A DNA stretch of 64,000 nt from Xestospongia bergquistia (GCA_963965975.1 OZ014414.1:3881501-3945500); one strand, 5' to 3'; positions 10,119 to 21,837 are shown, counted from the stretch's first letter. Numbers and translations are program-made. The notes: generated by a model from the sequence alone, not told the origin.

Positions 10119-10722
10119 GTCAAATCTGTGATGAATTACAAACTGGAAATGTTGTTTTATTTTCAGGGGCTACAAGATAGCGAGCACTTATCAAAACATT
10201 TGATGGAGCTATTTGTTCACATGTTGTTTTTGGTAAGTATAATAAATAGTATATAATAATAACAATATTTTGAAATATGTAAATGTTAAGACTCCGATAT
10301 TCCTGTCAAGACAGTTTGGGAATCCAGTACTAACAACCCTGATGTTGATACAGAAATTGTCTATAGAACTTTTACTACTCAGAAATAAAGTTTCACTAAG
10401 TGGTATGATTGTGTTGCTATTCAACAGTTAACATGACTGACTAATGAGCAATGGGAGACATTGATGTTAAAGGTTAGCTATGAAAGTAATGGTATTATCT
10501 TTGTATTGATTAGGTATGTATGAAGCTTCGGTATGTATGAAACTTCAAGGAAGAGCATATGAAAAGAACTAGTCAGATTTTATGGTGTCTGCTGTTGATT
10601 TTGATGACAAATACCTGGATTTTCTCAGGAGCCATGAAAAGGATTTCTGTTCCATATTTTGTAGTGAACTTGTGTACCTTTTATATCAAGAACTTGATCT
10701 CTTTGGTGACAAGAGTACTTGT
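10119..10722 (+). pseudogene. NlpC/P60-type (permuted papain fold) cysteine peptidase relic
   Basis: Three coding blocks with plausible splice sites. Exon 1 ends at 10232 before GTAAGTAT and reads ELQTGNVVLFSGATR, a stop, then IKTFDGAICSHVVF. Exon 2 (10291 to about 10426) contains TVWESSTNNPDVDTEIVYRT and an in-frame TAA. Exon 3 (about 10539-10722) reads LQGRAYEKN, a TAG, then DFMVSAVDFDDKYLDF and IFCSELVYLLYQELDL. The order G-D/N-x-x-LF, S-H-x-x-x and late C-S-E-L-V is the signature of permuted papain-fold enzymes (YiiX/YebB type), in which His precedes the catalytic Cys. Three stops, one per exon, argue for a pseudogene. It lies between the two copies of the duplication and was seen only once. 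Confidence 0.6.
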
Positions 10723-11074
10723 AATACTTAATTATTATATTATTTTCTTGTAGATAAAACCAGAATATTAATTTAAAACATTGTCTTTGTGTTTCTTTAT
10801 ATATCTACATTAATGTAGTTGTAAATGTACAATTTATAAAAATTGATTGGTTGATTTAACCTATATATAGTTATACAGGTTGCATGTATGTATCCAATTA
10901 TTTGATGTAATAAAGTAAAAAATCTCATACAGTTTTTATAACAATGTAATAAATGTATTATTAAATTAACTATTCTTATATATAATTGTTAGAACTATGA
11001 TGATAAGATGCTGGACCAGAGCTGTTATTATAAATTCATTCTACACTTCATTGTATTTTGTAGAGATTTATTCA

Positions 11075-13160
11075 ACCAAAATGTATGCTATTTGGATAAA
11101 CTACACAATTAATTTACTTAAACATTGTATGAAACTCACACATACATAATGTCATATGCAACTATTTCTTGATTTTCTGGTAGGTCATGTCAATCCATTG
11201 ATCTTAATCCTAATTACATCTACAACATCTCAATGCATGTAAAATAAAGTTGATTATGATAACTCATTAACAGATTTTGTGCCATGACAAACACACATAC
11301 TCCTTTTACATTATTTACCACACACAATACTTATAAAAATATTTAAACTAAATATTAAATATTAATGTTTATACATTATTCAAAGTAGCTTATCAGTACT
11401 AACAGTATTTCTTAATATGTAGGGTTCTCCTGGAAAAAAAATTGAGACGACTGCTATTACACTGACATGGTGTTAAATTAATTGAAAGTTGGTTTATAAG
11501 TTACTCAAGAACCTACCTATTATTATCGAGTCTTTCAATAGCTAGTAAGAGTTTAATAAATACTGAAGCGTTTTTTTTAGAAACAATGTCCAGTTTCTAC
11601 TATTTTACTATATATCATTAAATACGACTTGCTATATTCTGTAATAAATTAAAGATATAATATAATACAGACGTAAGGATGGTGTACCAAAAGGAAAAAG
11701 TTTGACATAAAATTAATGTAAAAATACATTTTAAGTTCCTATTTTTTTAATTAAGAAATAGCTGTTAGATAATATGTACAAAAAATAACATGTCTTACAT
11801 ATCTACTTGTTGAGTTTCATGCAAGCAAAAAATTAACATTTTCTTTTTAAAAAGGTAGACAAACATTAACAAAAACAGAAAGTAGATGTTAGATGAAACA
11901 ATACAGAAACAAAGCACATGATAGAATTACAAAAACATATATCTTATATCAGTAAATTAATCAATGGCAAAAAATAATGTTTGTAATATTATGGAGAGTC
12001 AAACATTGAAAGCAAAATCATCTTTTGTTATATAAGTCACACTTAGTATGTATTGCTGTCAGTAATTCTTCTTCAGCAACGGCTTTACATATTTGTATAT
12101 GCTAAAGACAAAAATCTGAATAATAATGAAAACAGCAAGAGAAAGAAACACCTATGTGTAGAATGGGAAGAATTAATGCAATTAAAATCATAATCACACT
12201 TTACCGCATAAAGTATTAATGTAATTCCATTCAACTATAATACAAGAAAGTCAGTGGTAACTCCCTCTCATAGCTGTGTACATGTATGAAATGGAGATGT
12301 AATACAAAAGGATAATGTTGGAAAATCTATATAACTACTTCATCTTAAAAACTTTTATGTACTACTGTCATTATATTGATTGTGTTGTGATTGTTTGATA
12401 GCATATTAAATATTGTATTTGATTTTTAAAGAGACATCATTATGACCTTAAAAGTATCAGATATGAATATTGCTATAGTTATTATGGGGTCATGATAAGA
12501 ACAGTAGTACATTAGAATAAATTTCACTATACAAGTGAAAGATTGACACATTTTTTGTCTGGAGATATGCAGGCATATACTTATACTTATTTTAACACAG
12601 CTGATTTGAAATGGCTTCCTGAATTTATAAATATTATTATGTAAAGAACCCATCCTTGAATGTACTATAGCTGTAATTTTATACTGTCAAGAATCAGGGC
12701 TTTTACAAATATGCATTCTTACTATTGAAAAGATAGCTGGTCCTACTATGTCTGAGTGGGAACTGCAAGTAAATGTTGTCTCAGTTCTAAATAAAGGTTA
12801 ATAATTTAAAAAGAATTCAACAACAGAATAGTCATTGTACCAATATAGAATAACTATATAATTATAGATGTATGACTTACAATGAGGTTGAATTGCCTAG
12901 ACCTTGTACATTATACAAGTAATCGTCCATCCTACAATAAGAACTATTACAGTTACAACAGCAAATAAAGAAGAAATCACATATATAGCCATTTCAACAA
13001 GTAAAGTAATCCAGTTCCTAAAGTAGAAACAACATTTTCTTTATAAGTATATACATGCACTTTTAAATAGATAACTTCATGCATTAAGATCTAACTCAGT
13101 GATACATGCATAAAAAATTGATCATGATAAAATTGTGCATTAAATTCTACTTTAATATTC
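11075..13160. repeat. Segmental duplication, copy 2, first block
   Basis: Colinear with 1-2120. It contains exons 2 and 3 of the membrane-protein gene and otherwise no recognisable coding sequence. It ends at TATTC (13156-13160), the target duplication of the gypsy element inserted here; the duplication resumes at 14729. Region 10723-11074 holds nothing that I can identify. Confidence 0.85.
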
Positions 13161-15558
13161 TGTTATAATATTACTTAATAATGTGTGGTCATGATGTATG
13201 AACATTGTTAATTGTGGTATACAATGCACTGTTTTTGTATTTTTGGTCAGTCTTGCAGTGTTGTTGTATTGCTTAGTTATTTTGTTCTGTAAGCTCTTTG
13301 AGTTATTTTGTGTTCTCATATAATACTATATACTCGGTCATATCAACGGCTCATAATATATATACAGACGAGAAAAGCCGACCCACAGGAAGATATCTCC
13401 TTTTGATCCTGAGGCTGAGACATGGACCTCATACTGTGAACGTTTGGGAGTTTACTTTACAGCAAATGATTTGACGGGGAATGAAGAAAAAAAAGCAATT
13501 CTACTTTCAGTTTGTGGAGCACCGACTTATAATTTAATGAAGAACCTCCTTCAGCCAGAGAAACTAGAGGTACGATGAGCTAATTGCTGTCCTAGAGCCG
13601 AAGCAGTCTGTGATAGTGCATGCAAAGGTACAAATTTAACACTAGAGTTCGTCTTTCTGGCGAATCAATGGCAGCATACATCGCTGCACTGAAATCGACA
13701 GAAGAACACTGTAGTTTCGACAAGCTAGAAGAAATGGTATACCATTTCTTCTAGCTTGTCGACCAATTGGTATGCGGAGTGGGAGACTCTTGCATGCAAC
13801 GAGCACTGTTGCAGGAGAAAGACTTAACGTATCAGAAGGCTCTCGAACTCTGCATGGCTACGGAACTAGCTACTAAAGATATCTCACTCTTACAGCAGAA
13901 ACCTGTAGGAGAAGTCAAAAGCATATACACTGGTCAACAGAGTCGTCTCACAAGAAGCAAATACACTTCATGATGTTGTTGTGGAGGAAATCACTCCTTG
14001 GATACGTGTCGTTTCAAGACAGCCGAATCCCAATTTTGCAAGAAGATCGGACACTTTGCAAAAGTTAAAGTTAGAAAAACACATTTGGTTAAGTGAGACT
14101 CCAGTTCTATACCACTCGAACCACCATACAAACCACAAACTCCTCAAGAAGGGTATACACTATTTACCACAGTAGGAGGAGGGAAACCAACAGTTTTGAC
14201 AGTTAATGAAACAAGGTGAACCTTCCCATAGAGCTAAATAAAGGAGCTTCTATATCTGTCATTAGTGAAGTTACTTATTGTTTATTTAGGTCATATAAAC
14301 TACAACCCCAAGTGTATCTCTCAAGTCCTACACTGGACAAGATATAGTCATCCGTGGCGAGATTGAAGTCCACATACAATATGTTGAACAGAAAGCAGTA
14401 TTACCACTTTTAGTAGTCAAGGGAGGAGGCGCAAGTCCTCAGACGCAATTGGTTGGAACTTCTAAATCTCATCACCATTGGGCTCTCTCATCTCTAAGAA
14501 TAAGAAATTATTTAGCACTCGTTTGGGAACTTTGAAGGGAATCTCAGCCAAACTCCAGGTTGAACCCAATACAGTATCATGGCCTTTAAACCAAACCCTG
14601 TGCCATATTGCCTTAAGAAGAAGGTTGAAAAAGAACTAGATTGTCTAGTAGATCTGAAGATAATTACCTCTGTTTCATTTTCATATACTCTGTCATATCA
14701 ATGGCTCGTAATACAAATATAACATGCATATTCTTAGTATATATCATTAGTACTGAGCATGGCTGAATTACTACAGAATTTAAAGTTCACTGTAAAAATT
14801 AATATTTTATTTTAATAATTATTTTGTACTTTATATGGGTGCATTACTATGGAATGTACACAGTAAGTACTTTATGCAGATGGCCGTTAAATTCCATAGT
14901 AATCCATTTAAAGTAAGTTGCTGAATTGGCTGGTTAGAGTAACTTTATATCTAAATTGTTACAGTGAATTTATAGACGTGAAAAGATCCTGCTTGCTACA
15001 ATATGTAATGTACACGATGTTTGACATAACTACTATGTCCATGCATTTAATGCTTTGGAGACAGATTAGAAAATTAATGGTCTGCTACATGATCACAAAA
15101 ATCTAACATCAATCATGCATGTTTACAGCATTAAACCACTATAACCATGTTTAAATTACTATAAAGCTAATATCAGTGTTTGGCAAAGAAAAATATACTG
15201 GTAAACCATTATTGAGCATGTATTGTATTTACTAAATTCTGTCTAAACTAAATTGTCATTTACTTAAATTAGTACGAACTTACTCTCTAACATCCAAGTA
15301 TCCTATTTTTATTCCCATTAAATTAACCAAAACTCCAAAACCAACAGCTGCCAAAGCTGCACCACTGATAGAGAAATCACAGGATGAATAGTTGAAATTA
15401 TAATGCTGGACATCTCTAAACAACAAACAACCCAAATTCTTGCCTTTGGAGAGTGTATGGGCATAGCCAACCAAACCTGCTGATAGCGCAAGAAATGATG
15501 TGATAACTGAGTACACAATCATTCTAATGCTGCGCCATATTACAATACCTCCCGGCAT
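12059..15558 (-). CDS. Four-pass membrane protein, copy 2 (three exons)
   Basis: Minus strand. Exon 1, 15558-15284, starts with ATG (AAAA just upstream) and encodes 91 residues: helix 1 about 14-32 (IVYSVITSFLALSAGLVGYA), a loop with two Cys, helix 2 about 64-84 (SISGAALAAVGFGVLVNLMG). It ends at GA before GTAAGT, phase 2. Exon 2, 13017-12881, starts with G after CTTTAG, so phase is kept; it gives a third helix (MAIYVISSLFAVVTVIVLIV), then in this frame a TAG. Exon 3, 12151-12059, follows CACATAG and gives a fourth helix ending KPLLKKNY and a stop, but its open frame does not match the phase of exon 2, so one junction is wrong or decayed. A 1,568-bp retroelement sits in intron 1. The four-helix plan resembles MARVEL or claudin-like proteins; the family is not identified. 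It may be a failing gene. Confidence 0.5.
13161..14728 (+). mobile_element. Deleted Ty3/gypsy retroelement with 5-bp target duplication
   Basis: Inserted in copy 2 of the duplication; copy 1 gives the empty site. TATTC flanks both ends (13156-13160 and 14729-14733), and the element begins TGTTAT and ends ATGCA. A stretch near 13333-13365 and the last about 40 bp (14689-14728) share GTCATATCAACGGCTC-like sequence, the 3' ends of two LTRs. Inside, the plus strand reads gag (FDPEAETWTSYCERLGVYFT), zinc knuckles near 13975-14070 (CCCGGNHSLDTC, then a degraded FCKKIGHFAKV), a protease region, and the start of RT (FKPNPVPYCLKKKVEKEL near 14590). The rest of pol is deleted, and frameshifts and stops are present. 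The gag and linker resemble K02A2.6-like gypsy elements. Confidence 0.8.
13717..13762. repeat. Perfect 46-bp palindrome inside gypsy gag
   Basis: The 23-nt arm TCGACAAGCTAGAAGAAATGGTA is followed at once by its exact reverse complement. The left arm reads as gag (FDKLEEM) and the coding sense resumes after the palindrome at QLVCGV. The gag frame has therefore been replaced locally by a fold-back copy. Confidence 0.9.
14729..15050. repeat. Segmental duplication, copy 2, second block
   Basis: Colinear with about 2127-2646 of copy 1, but shorter because copy 1 has extra inverted-repeat sequence. It is part of intron 1 of the membrane-protein gene. 15051-15283 contains no further recognisable feature. 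Confidence 0.8.
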
Positions 15559-15665
15559 TTTTCAAATGTTATTCAACAGATATTGTTTGATCAGCTTTTG
15601 AAGTCGAGGACGAACAATCCAATTCCTATTTCCAATTTCAATCAAACGGGATTATACGGACTTTG

Positions 15666-15947
15666 ATTGTCCATCTCTGTTTCCGTAAATGATATTAATT
15701 ATAGATTTTAGTTTCTGTATACGACAGACCTACAGTATACAACCAAAACTTGAACCCAGCCCAACTGGAAACATCTCGCTGATGCTCGATTCTGAGAGAC
15801 GGCTCGTGGTACTCTAGCTCCGCGTTTTATTGAGTAACAAGAAAAGCCTAGAAATGGGGCAAGTGGAACAAGGAATAAGAAACTCATCAACTGGGTCATA
15901 TATACCAAAAATACTTATATTGTCCATCTCTGTTTCCGTAAATGATA
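15666..15947. repeat. 29-bp direct repeats flanking a 224-bp segment
   Basis: ATTGTCCATCTCTGTTTCCG and the next nine bases occur at 15666-15694 and again at 15919-15947. The segment between contains an AACTGGAAACAT stretch and a GGCTCGTGGT stretch similar to parts of the inverted-repeat element at 38466-38759. It may be a remnant insertion with a long target duplication, or a local tandem duplication. The 66-residue ORF on the minus strand here has no recognisable similarity. Confidence 0.5.
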
Positions 15948-16157
15948 AGTATAATTATACCAAAAAAATCAACTGGGTCATTAATTGGAATTTTTAATTC
16001 GGGAGCGTGCGCGGAAGAAATAGGTAGAATGTCCGTTCTCTTCTCCGTAGCTAACTATGCTGTGTGTATAAAAGTATATCTATGACTAGATTGCACACGT
16101 ACTTCATAAGGCGACTCAATATATATTTTTTTAAAAACTACTGAAGCCTCTACAACT

Positions 16158-16735
16158 TTAAGGTAAAAATATCTGAAATTTTTTTTACGCTTTTTTTTGA
16201 TGCAATCATGTGAAGATATATACCTGTTCTAATAATTGATCATGCTTTAAAAATTTTTTTAAACCCTAGTACTTTGCAGAAATGTAGTTTGATTCCTTAA
16301 TATCTGCAATGCTTTGGAGACATCAAATAATAATATTAAAGAACCTAGAGGGCTGAAACTTTTGAAATTAAAGATGAAATCAATTACTACAATTACACGG
16401 ATGGATTTATTTCTACAAAAATATTTGACACTTTTTCAAAGCTATAAACCTTGCTTACTTTAACTATTATTATAATATGTTGTACAAATCGTACAAAGAA
16501 ATGCATCCTTAAAAGTACTAACTATTCGTTCTTGAACTTGTCAGCATGTTGTTACATTATCCATAAAATCAAAAATCACAACAACATTATCTAAAAGTGC
16601 AAAAGTCACCATCTTAATAATGAATAATCGATTTTAATTAATTAAAGTCAATGAATACACTTAGTGTCAGCATTGAGAATGCTATTAGCCGGAGAAGGTC
16701 AGCCTTCAATTTTTAACCCTTTTGTTCAAACCTGG
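16158..16735 (+). repeat. MULE left terminal inverted repeat
   Basis: Positions 16158-16680 pair with 22295-22818 over about 520 bp at high identity; shared landmarks are ATGCAATCATGTGAAG, AACCTAGAGGGCTGAAAC and CACTTAGTGTCAG. The inverted match resumes for about 45 bp at 16690-16735 (TTAGCCGGAGAAGG, then TTTTTAACCC), so the true repeat is about 570 bp. Confidence 0.9.
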
Positions 16736-17401
16736 CCCACACATGCGCAAGACCAAACAAAGCACGTTTATTCCCGGAAATAAAATTATAGCATGCTAGC
16801 ATTACACCCTCGTGACCCTCCTGGTATCACTAACACAGCTAGCAGTTGCTATGCTAGTAGTGTCCTCAAGTGTCTGCTGAGTCACCCTATTTTTTAGAAT
16901 TCCTGCAATCAATCACCAAACATACATGTTGTGAATGTATAAATCAGGTATAATATATATATTGTAAATTTAAAGTTAAAAAATTCAAATTAATACAAAC
17001 TTATGCTGTCACACAGGAGTATGTTTATTAAAGGTATTACTAAACCTATACAACATGTACATGTATAGCAGTGGTACAACAACACTTTCGTCAGAGTCTC
17101 TTGTTCAAACTCTATCAAGTATAAGAGAAAAAATACAATAAACATAAGAGTTTATTATTGTAAACAGATATGCATGAATCATTTGTTCCTGGTAGATACC
17201 AAGATGCTCATGAGTATTACATTCAACTAGTCGATATTTAACTGAATTATTTGATACAAGGTAAGGCTTTGTATCACATTTTAAAATGTTTATTATTGAC
17301 TACAGGACAAAATAGCTAGTAAAACAAAAAAAAATTTATGAGTGGATGGAAACTGGTTACAATTCAGTAATATTTTTATCAGCTATCTGACTCTTTTTAT
17401 C

Positions 17402-17605
17402 ACAGTGACATGTAACAAATGTAATCACAACAACAGTAAGACACAGACTGGTAGTGTGTTTGTATTGAAAATACATGTTAGTAATAATATTAAGAATGGT
17501 GCTCAATACTATGTTGAACAGGGTAACAAAAAAATCCACCTTCAGGATTTGATTTTTGATGAGTTAGATAATTCAGACGATATTCTAGACTACATTTGTC
17601 CCTAA
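17402..17605 (+). CDS. Uncharacterised exon within the MULE
   Basis: An open block preceded by an acceptor-like TTTTTATCACAG, reading TCNKCNHNNSKTQTGSVFVL and on to an acidic end, DELDNSDDILDYICP, and a stop. It has coding-like composition (charged, with a C-x-x-C) on the same strand as the transposase. I do not recognise the family. It could be a 5' exon of the transposon gene or a captured host exon. The flanks 16736-17341 and 17606-18080 show no other supportable gene. Confidence 0.3.
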   Translation, partial: TVTCNKCNHNNSKTQTGSVFVLKIHVSNNIKNGAQYYVEQGNKKIHLQDLIFDELDNSDDILDYICP

Positions 17606-18132
17606 GTTTAATATAATATAAACTTAGGTGTGGAAGCTATGGTAAATCTGTTCAGACTATTGATGTCACAAAACATGCCTATCTTTTATGTATTCACATA
17701 ACAAAGACTTCAACATTGTTAGTCAAACATATTGTAACAAATAACACTTATGACATTAATTGTTATGTTTAATAGAACTGAGTGTCCAGTTGTTCCAAGT
17801 ACAGGTATAAAACATTAGATAAGATGTGTGTAGCTAACACATACATCTGTATATTAACACTGTATGTATGTTTATTTGTATCACATTCAGAGAACTACAT
17901 TAAAAGGCAGTGCACTTTATAAACTTGTGGGGATAGTGAAATATCAGAATAGACACTACTCTTCATTTATATGCTAAACAGTACTCAATGGTTCTATATC
18001 AGTGACACATATGCATGTGCAAAATTGTATTTGTATATATAATCAATTATTAGTAATATAGGTTACTCCTATTAGTACAGCAACAATCATTCAACAAGAT
18101 CCATTCATGCTTTTCTATCAATTCATGATGTC

Positions 18133-18660
18133 ATGGTAGAACCACCTCTACAGGAATTGACAGGGGAGTTACTACATCATCGGTCAGCCAACATAGAGGA
18201 CGGAGCTAGAGTGGACATAGCAGTTCATGGATTTTGGAATCCCTTTCAACGATCCTTTTTTGATGTTAGGATATTTAGTCCATTTGCACCAACCTATTCT
18301 GGTACTCCCTTATCCTCTGTTTACAGGCAACCTAAGATGGAGAAACGACGCTGCTATGATGAGCGTATCCGGGTGGTAGAGATGGGATCATTCACTCCAC
18401 TAGTATTTTCCTCTTCAGGTGGGATGGGACCGTCAGCCACCACATTCTACAAGCGTTTGGCCTCCCTTATCGCTGATAGGAATGATCAACCATATTCTAG
18501 AGTTCTCTATTGGATTAGATGTCGTCTGGGGTTCTCTTTGTTAAGATCATCAATTGTATGCCTAAGAGGAGCTAGATCATCTCGTCATAGACCAATCACC
18601 TTCAAAGCTGACTCTGGTCATATCGACCTTGCTCTATCCGAGAGTGGCAGGGTCACATAA
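18133..18660 (+). CDS. Repeat-associated protein with a possible nuclease-like domain
   Basis: An open frame of 175 codons, apparently extending upstream without an ATG to about 18080 (STRSIHAFLSIHDV just before the listed start). Key features in order: EPPLQELTGE, ANIEDGARVDIAVHGFW, QRSFFDVRIFSPFAPTY, a basic KMEKRRCYDERIRVVEMGS, then FTPLVFSSSGGMG, YKRLASLIADR and a hydrophobic end with CLRGARSS. This order is familiar from many multicopy predicted proteins in cnidarians and sponges. The D-x-x-x...F-F-D-V-R spacing could be a PD-(D/E)XK-type core, but that is only inference. It is intact while the neighbouring transposase is broken, and unlike MULE transposases. Low-complexity T/G/C-rich sequence follows (18661-18860). 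Confidence 0.5.
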   Translation: MVEPPLQELTGELLHHRSANIEDGARVDIAVHGFWNPFQRSFFDVRIFSPFAPTYSGTPLSSVYRQPKMEKRRCYDERIRVVEMGSFTPLVFSSSGGMGPSATTFYKRLASLIADRNDQPYSRVLYWIRCRLGFSLLRSSIVCLRGARSSRHRPITFKADSGHIDLALSESGRVT

Positions 18661-19360
18661 CATATTCTTATGACATTCTCTTAACTTGTTTTATTTTCTG
18701 CTGTATTGTCTGACTTTCTTATTCTCTTCATTTTTTGTTTTTTTTTTGTTTGACTTACTGTACTGTTCTACACTGTTCTGTATTGTACTGTATTGTTCTA
18801 CTGTGCTATCCATTATCATGTGGTTATAAGTAGTATTAGATAATGGTACAAATGTACAGGCATATTACATAGAAACTGTAAACTTGCAGACAATAGAAAC
18901 ACACTGTCTATGTCATCCATTATGTGTCTCACTACAATGAACTACCTAACGGATGAGGTTAATACTATATGTATACTAATATGGTCTGTCTGAACAAAAC
19001 AATGATTTCAGGTCATTCAAGCATACATGAGCATCATAATGACAAAGGCATTAGCAACAGTATGATAAATCTAATTTACTATTCTGTATTATATGTATTG
19101 TCAGAATGGAAAAAAGTTTATGTGTTAGGCTCTCAGTTTATCAGGAAGTTATGCTTACATGGATACAAGTCAGTTACAAAATTACATCGAAATGTATGTA
19201 AAGAACTTTAAAAAGTCAAAATGCCATTCACTGGTACATAGGTCAACCTCACAGAACAAGATCTACTATTGTGTATTATTAACTATGCTGTATGTCATTG
19301 GACACTACTAGTACAAAAAAATCAGTTACATACTATTATATTACTACTGTACACAAACAG

Positions 19361-20115
19361 GTTATAGACGAGACAAGCAGAATATTTTGATTCATACAAA
19401 GGATCTGTGCAAAGTTATTGGTAGTCCTGACTACAAGAACATTCTTTCAAATTCAAATCAGGTCATTGAAAGAAAAACACTAGTACCTAACTGGGATCAG
19501 TGGAAGTACTTTCACAGAACAGTACATAATAGAACTGAGGTATGTATTATGACAGTTTGATTATAGGATCAACTTCTACAAACTAATGGTGTAGACTGTT
19601 TGTCACACAATTTGCTTATTGCCGTGTCTTTGATATGACTTGGGATTTTGATCATGTTTTTGTAATTACACAGTGACTATACCTAAACCTTCTTTAACTA
19701 TAGGAACATATGGGACTGTTAAGGGAAATATTAATAGAAGAAATTTTGTGTGGACAACTGTTGTGAGTTTTCATGATGAATAGTTTGATCTAATTTCAAC
19801 TATAAATTGCAGAGAATGTAACATCAAAGCATCACTACTACAGTCATCAATTCCTTTAAGTGGATTCAACTACCAACCTGTCTTTCTAGAAACTGAAGAT
19901 GCTTAATGCCTACATGATCCACTAATTAGTAAATCTTGGGGAAGGGGGGGGGGGGGTTAAGCCATCCTTAACATCTAAAACCTCTCTTTCTTTCAAAAAG
20001 AATAAAACATTTAAATCTGATGCCTTCAACACTGACTTTCTGAAAAAGGCAGCATTATTTCACACTACATCTAATAAGACCGAAAGTGATACAGAAGCTC
20101 ACACAAAGTGTGCAG
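19361..20115 (+). pseudogene. Upstream exons of the MULE transposase gene
   Basis: Exon-like blocks: 19361-19539 after ACAAACAG and before GTATGT, reading RRDKQNILIHTKDLCKVIGS and later WDQWKYFHRTVHNRTE; about 19705-19760 (EHMGLLREILIEEILCG); about 19814-19903 after AATTGCAG (ECNIKASLLQSSIPLSGFNY, then a stop); and about 19990-20115 (SFKKNKTFKSDAFNTDFLKK) ending before GTAATAC. They share the strand and spacing of the transposase exons and probably encode its N-terminal region. Stops within them indicate decay. The 80-residue ORF at 18969-19211 just upstream is weak and not called. Confidence 0.4.
19938..19957. repeat. Poly(G) tract
   Basis: GGGGAA is followed by thirteen consecutive G, conspicuous in this AT-rich context. 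A tract of this kind can form a G-quadruplex and is prone to length errors. Confidence 0.9.
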
Positions 20116-20125
20116 GTAATACTGA

Positions 20126-21837
20126 ATGCAAATACACATATTGTTGTTCATTGATTTGGTAATAGTTACAAAACTTCCAAAAAATCTGTCTAAGTCAACT
20201 AGTGAAAAACACACATGTTCAATCTGTGGAAGGGGTTATTCATTTCAAAGTGGTCTCTCAAAACACATGAGAAGTGTACATAATGATGTGGAAAGTGGTC
20301 TAGTTACATGTACTCTATGTAATAGCAGGTTTGTGATAACATGTGTTCATTACCTTAATATCTTTTACCAAAGAGTTACAAGTCTTCAAAAATTACTCCT
20401 ACATCTTCAATCAAACCATCAGCTGTCTATAGAAGAAAAGGAGATAAGTTTTGATACATTAGAAGAATTTTATGAATGGAAGGAAGAGTTTGAAACAATA
20501 CACATTCCTTATTTGTTCTTAAGTGTGTACCACAGGTCTCCAATGGTATGAAAAGGAGACCACAACCTGATAATTTAGATAATTTGGCAGATGATGATTT
20601 TCTGTTATGTTACCATTTTAATCTCATAACATTGGTTGTGACTGATTAATACGGGGAAGGAATACCAGTAGCTTGGATGCTCTCTAACAGAGAAGATGCA
20701 ATATCCTTGATATCTTTCTTTGCAGCCATTAAAGGTAGTAGCAGTGTGATTTCTCCATCATGGTTCATGTCAGATGATGCTGACAATTGCTTTAATGCAT
20801 GGAAAGCAGTGTTTGGTGAAGGAGATACAAAGAAAATCATTTGTGCTTGGCACATACATAGAACATAGAGAAAAGTATTAGCTGAAACTGTGAGAGACAA
20901 AGAAGATCAAAAAAATATATATCATCAACTAAGTATTTTACTCAGTGTAAGAGACGAAGCTAAATTTAGAGTTACATTGCAGACTTTTGTTACATACCTA
21001 CAAACAGAGCATGCTCATTTTTTGGCTTCAAATTACTGCTCACGGTTACCACAATGGCAACATGTTACCATACTCAAACGACAATCAACACTAACATGTA
21101 CCTTGAATTATTTCATAGAGTCCTAAAAATATTGTACTTAAACCACAAACTAAATAGAAGAATTGACAATTTACTTGTTCCTTTATTAAGAGTAGCAAGA
21201 GATAAGGCAGTTGAACGCTTTCGTAAGCAAGAAATGGAAATGGGAAAAAAATCACTTAGAATATGTGAGGTAAACAAATGCCACAAGAGAGCTCTTTTGT
21301 TAAAATTGTCTTCTGCTGCACAAATTGAAAATACAAAATGGAAAGTACAATCACAATCATTTCCTGACACACAAACTAAAACAAACTTGTTAAAGAAACT
21401 TCAAAAACTTAAAGCACTAGTTACTAACTGTCAAAATATAGATGCTATTCAGACTGCTAACAGGCACATTCAAGCTGCTATCTCTGTAATAACTGTTAAT
21501 AACTGTTATAAACCATCAAAGTACTGAAAAAAAGCTACCTGTTAAGCAAACGGTGTCACCAAATCAAAACTGTGAACATCAAACTTTTTTTTCTACAGAA
21601 AAGAGAAGGTACAGTTCTACTCCATCTCTATCAAGGCCTACTATTAACGAAATAAATAAAATTGAAAAAGACCTTGAGAGTGCTGATGTAAAATTCTGTG
21701 GTAGCTGTTTGAAAGATGACAAAACTACTATTGATGTTGTTGAATGGATACAATGTGACATATGCAAAGTATGGCTAGATCTCTATTGCGCACAACCACA
21801 ACTAACTACTATACCAGCTAATTATATGTCATTTTTG
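20126..21837 (+). pseudogene. MULE transposase with C2H2 fingers and PHD finger
   Basis: The first block (20126-20551) has a C2H2 finger (CSICGRGYSFQSGLSKHMRS then VH) and a second finger (CTLC...HLQSNH) split by a stretch that looks like a 40-45 bp intron (GTTTGTG to CCAAAG). FDTLEEFYEWKEEFE follows, usual just before metazoan MULE domains. The second block (20556-21524) has the catalytic core: LVVTD (D near 20644), GEGIPVAWMLSNRED, WFMSDDADNCFNAWKAVFG and IICAWHIHRT, as in MULE DDE transposases. TAA follows LVVTD where a charged residue is expected, and TAG follows HIHRT. The last block (21553-21837) carries a PHD-like CGSCLKDD...WIQCDICKVW, with Asp where the family has His. The enzyme would act on the element's own inverted repeats. 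It is inactive as read. Confidence 0.7.

Noticed and set aside
15708-15908. 66-residue ORF with a hydrophobic start
   Set aside because: It lies between 29-bp direct repeats in likely transposon-derived DNA, with no family match and no copy 1 counterpart.
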